This document shows positions 61,601-64,000 of a stretch of DNA of 64,000 nt, piece after piece (the first letter of the stretch is position 1; every line of letters begins with the position of its first letter). A program made the position numbers and the translations under genes. The stretch spans positions 14,012,594 to 14,076,593 of the forward strand of contig NC_133492.1 in the NCBI RefSeq assembly GCF_025370935.1, given 5' to 3'. The notes under the pieces are model-generated. The model was given only the letters and a program-made list of their open reading frames with translations, ran no database searches and was not told where the DNA came from. This DNA comes from Choristoneura fumiferana (lineage: Eukaryota; Arthropoda; Insecta; Lepidoptera; Tortricidae).

Positions 61601-62861
61601 TAATATTTCTAGCGGGCCCATACCTTGAAATCCCCTGAAATGTCAGTTTGACAATGACGAAACTTTGTTTACATTTTTTCCGTGGGATTAAAAATCCGGG
61701 TTTAGAAGAATTCGTTTATCACTACGCGCGGAAACTATACAATTTTACGGCATTAAAACTACCCAATTGGTTTAACTGTTTAAAAGCGTGGAGTGGTTAC
61801 TTTCGCATTTGTAATACTACTAGTATACTAGATGACGTAACAATGCCGACCTTGAACTCCTTGTCGGAGACGACCTCGCCGACGTACTCGAGGATGAAGT
61901 CCCCGGAGACGATGCGCCGCTTGGTGCGCACGCCCCAGCCCTTGCTCTCGGTCATGAAGCGCTCCAGCGGCGCCGCCCACTCGTGACGCTGGATGCGCTG
62001 GTTCTTGCAACGCTCCCTGTTCAACACAATATGGTCATCAGTGGTGTAGCGGTATAGCACGCGGTACGGAATACCGAGGACCTGGGTTCGATTCCCAGTG
62101 ATGGTCTTATTTTTCTGGTTTTTCTGTGCATCTATATTTCAGTTTGTATTTTCAATTTAGGTTTTACGGGATGACCGTAAAAGTAAAAATTTGGAATTGA
62201 AATAAAAAAAAATACACAAAGATTAAAAAAAAAACAATCTTAACAATATGCCATATTGATGATGATGATGATCATTTGTTCCTGTTATCCCTTGTTAGGG
62301 TATTCCCTTGCACGGCTTCTTCCAGCTCTTCTCAGCAACCAACATTAAAAATGACTGTCGTTTCAGAAGAAGAAAGAACTGGCACTGAGAAAAACAGACT
62401 GAAGGCAACTTAGCACGCACTGCAATAAAACGCGAACGGTTTTAGACGCAGTATTTTTCTCAAGCGACACTGAAGAGGGCAGGGCTCTAGGACCGCTCAC
62501 ATTTAAACGTAGTGCATGCTTTAATAAGCTTTAGTTTAAAATATTTATGATGAAAGTTGGTAAGAGACGATTGAATTTTTGAAGTGGCCGCGCGTGCAAA
62601 TTGTTTCAGTGGAGGTTGTATGATATGTCGTGGTACTCAAAAATGGCTTATATACGCGCCATTAGAGCAGTCTACTTGGAAGACCTGTTTACCAACCGTC
62701 CAATTAGCTGGTAGTGACTCACCCGCAGGGACAGAGCTGCGGCGAGCACTCTGCATACACGAGCCGGTTGATGCAGTCCTCGTTGCAGCCGGACGGCGGC
62801 GCGCAGTTGCACGCCACGCTCTCACACTCTTCCGCTGACGGCTTCACGTCGTAGTACACGT
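49486..62861 (-). CDS. ash1: ash1, histone H3K36 methyltransferase (C-terminal 909 codons; 5' part outside window)
   Basis: Fifteen exons on the minus strand join in frame: 62861-62723, 62016-61851, 60651-60495, 56229-56129, 56056-55706, 55360-55036, 54786-54569, 54487-54388, 54148-53970, 53444-53178, 52137-51968, 51531-51429, 50777-50610, 50233-50108, 49647-49486. All borders are GT-AG and all phases agree (2732 nt = 2 + 910 codons with stop). Counting the first whole codon as residue 1: AWS cysteines 12-49, SET about 50-185 (KGWGV 71-75, NHSC 138-141, ELTYDY 171-176), post-SET CxCx4C 189-196, AT-hook-like GRPRK 237-241, Pro/Ala tract about 320-345, bromodomain-like about 390-500, PHD C4HC3 524-564, BAH about 595-810. 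This is the domain order of ASH1/ASH1L. Known family role: Trithorax-group nuclear enzyme that dimethylates H3K36 and counteracts Polycomb silencing, working with MRG15 in flies. The 5' exons (N-terminal region) must lie to the right of the window. Confidence 0.95.
49751..49905. mobile_element. MITE nested in a RepA fragment, ash1 last intron
   Basis: Arms GTACAGTCGCCATCAGATAT and ATATCTGATGGCGACTGTAC surround a second nested pair (AAAATATCGGAG and CTCCGATATTTTT). The flanks (TTTTTTTAGGGTAG before, ACATAAAGTGGGGAT after) are the two sides of a RepA copy continuing to about 50048, so the MITE jumped into RepA. Confidence 0.8.
49907..50048 (-). mobile_element. RepA fragment in ash1 last intron
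   Basis: Contains AAAGTGGGGATAC, TATTGGGTATCGTTGGATAG and AAGACGATTTAG, the conserved central block of RepA seen at 10300-10400, 15540-15600 and 39250-39420. It is interrupted by the MITE at 49751-49905. Confidence 0.6.
50108..50233 (-). CDS. ash1: ash1 exon: Lys/Ala-rich tail
   Basis: 126-nt exon of 42 codons, residues 815-856. PHEVSPEYLKGRAAK is followed by an Ala/Lys/Pro low-complexity stretch and LAITYPDK. Acceptor TTGCAG|CCT, donor AAG|GTGAGC. No named domain; it is likely a disordered basic tail. Confidence 0.88.
50610..50777 (-). CDS. ash1: ash1 exon: end of BAH domain
   Basis: 168-nt exon of 56 codons, residues 759-814. GRPVG, HVYICELRVD and YPICTKAYAFDHFPERL close the BAH domain. 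The exon is GC-rich (CpG-rich third positions) against an AT-rich flank, as in the other ash1 exons. Acceptor GTGGCAG, donor GCG|GTGAGT. Confidence 0.94.
51060..51195. repeat. Dispersed repeat in ash1 intron, related to 43960-44110
   Basis: Shares CTCCAACAATTTCGATGAAA, TTTGGTATGTAGGGGTT, AATCAATCTAGCTTG and GGAAAACGCT with 43960-44110. No coding potential was seen. The two copies start in (TA)n tracts. Confidence 0.6.
51429..51531 (-). CDS. ash1: ash1 exon: BAH core, second part
   Basis: 103-nt exon, residues 724 (split) to 758. FFHNEVMRVPLYEAVP and CWVMDLNTYCK match the ASH1 BAH continuation. Acceptor GTGACAG, donor AAG|GTAAGT. Confidence 0.94.
51968..52137 (-). CDS. ash1: ash1 exon: BAH core
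   Basis: 170-nt exon, residues 668-723 plus two bases of K724. Contains ELDIFRVERLWKHKDTQE and YGHHYLRPHET, the most conserved BAH signature of ASH1 proteins. Acceptor TCTGTAG|GAG; donor is CAA|GTTAGT. Confidence 0.94.
52515..52642. mobile_element. Palindromic MITE in ash1 intron
   Basis: Nearly perfect arms: AGGGTTACCACGAAACTCG at the left and CGAGTTTCGTAGTAGCCCT at the right, with inner GTCGTGCGGTCCCT and AGGGACCGCACGAC around a short loop. A diverged relative lies at about 34950-35037. Confidence 0.85.
53178..53444 (-). CDS. ash1: ash1 exon: start of BAH domain with low-complexity insert
   Basis: 267-nt exon of 89 codons, residues 579-667. VSLMRGSLQVRQGDTVYVLRD is the conserved first strand pair of BAH. 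About 45 residues rich in Ala, Gly, Pro and Lys follow (about 620-667), and the human ASH1L sequence has only a short turn there. The lysine-rich end (KGKGEET) may be a surface loop. Acceptor CATCAG, donor AAG|GTAGGC. Confidence 0.92.
53557..53691. mobile_element. 135-bp palindromic MITE in ash1 intron
   Basis: Terminal TACAGTCACCAGCA and TGCTGGTGACTGTA, with inner arms GCGTGCATAAATATCTGA and TCAGATATTTTTGCACGC. It has the same length (135 bp) and family as 28786-28920. It lies in the intron downstream of the PHD exon. Confidence 0.85.
53796..54085. repeat. 145-bp tandem duplication inside the ash1 PHD exon
   Basis: Copy 1 is 53796-53940 and copy 2 is 53941-54085. They look identical until the last base (T at 53940, G at 54085). 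In gene direction the unit covers 116 nt of PHD exon (about residue 540 to K578), the donor AAG|GTAACA and 29 nt of intron. The downstream copy now lies in the intron with a second, unused donor at 53825. Reading through would shift frame because 145 is not a multiple of 3. Identity of the copies suggests a recent event or an assembly artefact. Confidence 0.93.
53970..54148 (-). CDS. ash1: ash1 exon: PHD finger
   Basis: 179-nt exon, residues 519-578. The C4HC3 zinc ligands are C524, C526, C538, C541, H546, C549, C561 and C564, with VWQH as the usual Trp-containing core. A His/Gln repeat (HQHQHQ) follows and the exon ends AAG|GTAACA at 53970. Most of the exon (from about C541) and the first 29 intron bases are copied again immediately downstream (53796-53940), so the donor exists twice. 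The frame of the following exons requires the proximal donor at 53970. Confidence 0.9.
54388..54487 (-). CDS. ash1: ash1 exon: last bromodomain helix and PHD lead-in
   Basis: 100-nt exon, residues 486-518 plus one base. It encodes EYNSAKAEFVEQLNKIL and LPAGFLQKAKQ, a helix followed by the linker that runs into the PHD finger. Acceptor GTTTTAG|GAA, donor CAAG|GTATTG. Confidence 0.92.
54569..54786 (-). CDS. ash1: ash1 exon: bromodomain-like core
   Basis: 218-nt exon, residues 413 (split) to 485. It contains TPLLKPKSSAAKDAFDLARV and RYESVAQFDADMNAVFSS, which aligns with the FDADM segment of the human ASH1L bromodomain. The helix after FDADM reads VFSSVTREHGR, without an obvious counterpart of the usual acetyl-lysine-binding Asn, so acetyl-lysine binding is uncertain. 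Acceptor GTTCTAG, donor AAGAAG|GTATAT. Confidence 0.9.
55036..55360 (-). CDS. ash1: ash1 exon: Pro/Ala tract and start of bromodomain-like region
   Basis: 325-nt exon, residues 305-412 plus one base. After a basic helix (VRRYRDRL) comes a very GC-rich Pro/Ala tract (about 320-345), then a conserved block with ENP-like VEDNPALTNKERLMIVF and ALYDYVV, matching the start of the ASH1 bromodomain region. Several long overlapping reading frames here are by-products of the GC-rich tract. Acceptor TTGGCAG, donor ACTG|GTGAGA. Confidence 0.92.
55440..55645 (-). pseudogene. LINE 3'-end fragment with C-terminal zinc finger
   Basis: In one minus-strand frame the sequence reads SADFSCLACGRTCRSRIGL followed by VSHQRRC and a short basic tail DDEFNLKFKV-stop. 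CxxC-x12-H-x4-C with the SRIGLVSHQR core is common at the C terminus of lepidopteran non-LTR reverse transcriptases. It lies in the intron between the post-SET exon and the Pro/Ala exon of ash1, in the sense orientation. Confidence 0.55.
55706..56056 (-). CDS. ash1: ash1 exon: post-SET and basic linker
   Basis: 351-nt exon of exactly 117 codons, residues 188-304. It opens with CKCDSEDCRG, the post-SET zinc motif whose cysteines (189, 191, 196) pack with the SET active site. A Ser/Asn/Gln-rich stretch and RVGRPRK (AT-hook-like, 235-241) follow. The last 30 residues, around KPLTAKERSLVKERHCFLF, look like the conserved segment between post-SET and bromodomain in ASH1L. Donor AAT|GTAAGT is strong. 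Confidence 0.94.
56129..56229 (-). CDS. ash1: ash1 exon: C-terminal SET
   Basis: 101-nt exon, residues 154 (second and third bases) to 187. It holds MALFALRDIDPGEELTYDYNF; ELTYDY (171-176) supplies the catalytic tyrosine region that closes the SET fold. SLFNPAVGQ then leads into the loop before post-SET, which in ASH1L is autoinhibitory. Acceptor TTTTCAG, donor ACAG|GTAACA. Confidence 0.95.
56668..56885 (-). pseudogene. Non-LTR retrotransposon RT C-terminal fragment
   Basis: A 62-codon open frame reads GIADTNHIFLSCPLHD and ends NNDIKI-stop. An in-frame extension upstream of its Met adds ECGL. The Cys/His spacing (C-x-x-G...H...C) is that of the zinc-knuckle-like region downstream of reverse transcriptase or RNase H in I/Jockey-type elements. 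It is a 5'-truncated copy lying sense to ash1 inside the large intron. Confidence 0.55.
57450..57870 (-). mobile_element. RepA copy (minus) in ash1 intron
   Basis: Reading in reverse it begins GGCCAAGTGCGAGTCTGACTC near 57865 and contains AAGGGTTCCGTACC, GGGAGCCCCCC and a (GACA)n tract (about 57520-57535). It has the same architecture as the full RepA copy at 27608-28070. Confidence 0.65.
58788..59060 (-). mobile_element. RepA fragment (minus) in ash1 intron
   Basis: Starts TTTTAGGGTTCCGTAGC, with GGAACCCTTATAGGATCACTTTG and (GTCC/GTCT)n at about 58845-58864, and continues to ATAGGGTACTTCC. This corresponds to the 3' half of the RepA consensus in reverse orientation; the CCGGCCAAG end is missing. 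Confidence 0.65.
59332..59760. repeat. About 145-bp tandem repeat array in ash1 intron
   Basis: Units begin ACGTGCCC at 59332 and 59477, and ACGTGCCG at 59622, giving periods of about 145 bp. A fourth, shortened unit begins near 59739. Each contains CAAGTTTCATAAAG, CATCGAT, ACAATGACGA and TTTTCATCCCC. A diverged copy of the terminal part recurs at about 59965-60110. The equal period to the PHD duplication appears to be coincidence; the sequences are unrelated. Confidence 0.75.
60495..60651 (-). CDS. ash1: ash1 exon: central SET domain with NHSC motif
   Basis: 157-nt exon, residues 102-153 plus one base of G154. It carries RFVNHSCRPNCEMQKW (135-150), the catalytic core motif that binds S-adenosylmethionine and forms part of the SET pseudoknot. 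Acceptor TTACCAG|GAG, donor AACG|GTACAC. Next to it is the largest visible intron (4265 bp), which splits the SET domain and is full of repeats. Confidence 0.95.
60743..60969. mobile_element. Palindromic MITE in ash1 intron
   Basis: Inverted arms TATGTGTGCAGCCAGGTAAC (left) and GTTACCTGGCTGCACATATG (right), continuing inward to CATATGGCTTTTTAGCCAT and its partner, surround an AT-rich centre. It carries no coding capacity and lies between the two SET exons. Superfamily not determined. Confidence 0.7.
61004..61702. mobile_element. 700-bp TIR DNA transposon (non-autonomous) in ash1 intron
   Basis: Terminal inverted repeats of about 40 bp (left AACCCGGATTTTTAA..., ending near TGTAAACAAAG; right the reverse, ending ATCCGGGTT) are flanked by TA on both sides. 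The element interrupts an older repeat (GTGACTCCGTCC before it, GAAGAATTCG after it), which fixes the insertion point. Inside, an ATG at about 61489 opens a 14-codon frame reading MDSGPSTSRSKDDL and then a stop, similar in style to the N terminus of a transposase or Ser-rich leader, so it may be a deletion derivative. The TA duplication suggests Tc1/mariner-like mobilisation; the superfamily is inferred. Confidence 0.6.
61851..62016 (-). CDS. ash1: ash1 exon: end of AWS and first half of SET
   Basis: 166-nt exon, residues 46-101. It completes the AWS with C49 and starts SET. KGWGV (71-75) is the GxG S-adenosylmethionine-binding motif, followed by ILEYVGEVVSDKEF, typical of SET strand and helix order. 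The donor is AAG|GTCGGC, weaker than consensus (GTRAGT) but required by the frame. The acceptor AACAG lies 7 bases from a SINE target duplication (see mobile element 62034-62242). Confidence 0.94.
62034..62242 (+). mobile_element. tRNA-derived SINE with intact target duplications in ash1 intron
   Basis: An RNA polymerase III A box (TGGTGTAGCGG, 62042-62052) and B box (GGTTCGATTCC, 62085-62095) mark the 5' tRNA-related part. A unique body with TTTTTCTGTGCATC and GGGATGACCGTAAAAG follows, then an A-rich tail. Direct repeats ACAATATG flank it at 62026-62033 and 62243-62250, so it inserted by target-primed reverse transcription. It lies antisense to ash1 in the intron between the AWS and first SET exons, with only 7 bases of target DNA and AG-side sequence between the proximal duplication and the exon's AG. 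Related copies are near 15.0, 29.3, 29.5 and 30.2 kb. Confidence 0.88.
62723..62861 (-). CDS. ash1: ash1 exon: AWS domain
   Basis: 139-nt exon between acceptor TTTCGGTAG and donor GG|GTGAGT; it starts in phase 2 and ends after two bases of a Gly codon. It encodes residues 1-45 with cysteines at 12, 17, 19, 25, 29, 38, 43 and 45, the zinc-binding AWS (associated-with-SET) pattern that precedes SET in ASH1, NSD and SETD2 enzymes. This is the most upstream exon visible. I found no convincing exon between 62862 and 64000. Confidence 0.93.
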
Positions 62862-64000
62862 CTACCGAAACATAACGTATACTTAGTTAAAAAAAACACA
62901 AATTTAATACAAGCTTGACTGTACTTGTTTTAGCCCAGGAGTGGACAAAACACTGCCTTGCGATTTCACAGGTCTTTTTTGTTAACCTAATTTTCCTTAT
63001 AAACAAAAACTTACTTATGAACTAACACTCACGTGATTGACTTCCGGGCGTTGCTTCAGGGAATAGGGATAAGGAATTAGCGCTAATATAAGGTGGGAAT
63101 TGGGATTTCACCATACAAACACTTATTTAGCCACTACCAAAATCAAAATTGTCCTCTTGGACACACTCACGGAGCACCTTTTGCAGTGCTTACAAATCAC
63201 GTCCAAGAAACGTATTCAAATGTCCAAATAACTCAAAATTACACCAAAGCGTGTTCCTCACGATCCAACTCGAAACCAATAGTTAGATTGTTGCACCAAG
63301 CAGAAAGTTATTTATTATTGCACCGAGTGCCGATTTGGATTTTAAAAAGCACGAGGGCAATATAAATTACTTAATGCGAGGTGCATAATCTGCTTTTCTT
63401 TCAACTATTACAGGAATAGTAGGAATAGTATACGAAAAAAAAACTTATGCTAAACTATATGTAGAGTCATTCACGATGACGCGTGCCGTGGTTCTTATCA
63501 ATGTCATTAATGGCTAATTATGATAAAATCACGCGTCTTCGTGGATAGCACTAGGTAGGTATAAATAAATGCTTAATAGGAAAGAAATGTCACGCACTCG
63601 ATGATTCCATTTTTGTAAGTTTACATTCGCACTCTCAAAAAATGACCACGGAAAATTCGCAAGGTTCCCGCCAATACGTTTTTCTTTTTTCTTTTTTTGG
63701 CAGAGAGCCGCAGATATTTTTACCCCCAATCTGTCAAATTTCGGATGGGCACCAGGTTGGCCAACCAAACACTAGATTTTTTTATACTATGCAGGCTAAT
63801 TTTAAAGCAAAAATACTTGTTACCTCTTTGGTGGTGCAATTTAAAAAAAAAACTAAAACAATCCAATAAAGGATTTTCATACATTTTTTCTGCTCTAGAG
63901 CAGAAAAGTCCCGCTTTGTGCTGGGTATTTAGTGCGGTTATGATGAAATTAAAGCATAGTTGGAAGAAAAAAAAATTAAAGTCCAAAATTTGTAATCTTT

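Noticed and set aside
62034..62110. A tRNA gene on the strength of A and B boxes
   Set aside because: No cloverleaf: no matching acceptor stem or anticodon arm. The sequence continues into a shared SINE body and is bounded by target duplications.
63529..63986. An upstream ash1 exon near the right edge
   Set aside because: The minus-strand frames here are Phe/Lys-rich AT-biased sequence without splice sites or similarity to ASH1 N-terminal regions.

Overview
This is nuclear DNA from a moth or butterfly (Lepidoptera). The evidence is an AT-rich background, short introns with GT-AG borders, an insect-style ash1 gene, and a dense load of interspersed repeats of the kind seen in lepidopteran genomes: tRNA-derived SINEs, palindromic MITEs, non-LTR retrotransposon fragments and a Penelope-like fragment. 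Nothing prokaryotic or viral was recognised. Species cannot be named from this window. || The one gene I can reconstruct confidently is the 3' part of ash1 (absent, small, or homeotic discs 1), a Trithorax-group histone H3 lysine-36 methyltransferase. It lies on the minus strand from the right edge of the gene model (62861) to its stop at 49486. Fifteen exons with matching splice phases join into 909 complete codons plus stop, giving AWS, SET, post-SET, a basic linker with an AT-hook-like motif, a divergent bromodomain-like region, a PHD finger and a BAH domain. The amino-terminal part lies beyond position 64000. || Region by region: 1-25.2 kb is gene-poor and holds palindromic MITEs (2.36, 2.87, 6.93, 12.4, 17.7 and 18.1 kb), a hAT-like element with an exact 8-bp target duplication (12.93 kb), a SINE (15.0 kb) and many copies of a repeat called RepA here. 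RepA starts near CCGGCCAAG, contains GGGTTCCGT and (GACG/GACA)n, and ends GGAACCCT. 25.2-28.5 kb has a GC-cored MITE and a decayed non-LTR retrotransposon interrupted by a full RepA copy. 28.5-36.8 kb is more MITEs, a head-to-head SINE pair and a dispersed repeat. 36.8-38.1 kb is repeat-poor with possible regulatory sequence. 38.3-38.9 kb is a Penelope-like carboxy-terminal ORF. 39-46 kb is repeats plus one small candidate gene (45.88 kb). 46.2-49.4 kb is mostly repeat-free and is probably ash1 3' UTR and intergenic DNA. 49.5-62.9 kb is ash1, whose introns carry LINE fragments, MITEs, RepA copies, a 700-bp TIR element and a SINE. || The most notable points are in ash1. A 145-bp tandem duplication copies most of the PHD exon together with its 5' splice site. 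A young SINE with intact target duplications sits 7 bases from the 3' splice site of the first SET exon. A low-complexity insertion lies inside the BAH domain. I did not find a new multi-gene system; the novelty is in transposon-gene interplay and in unclassified repeat families.
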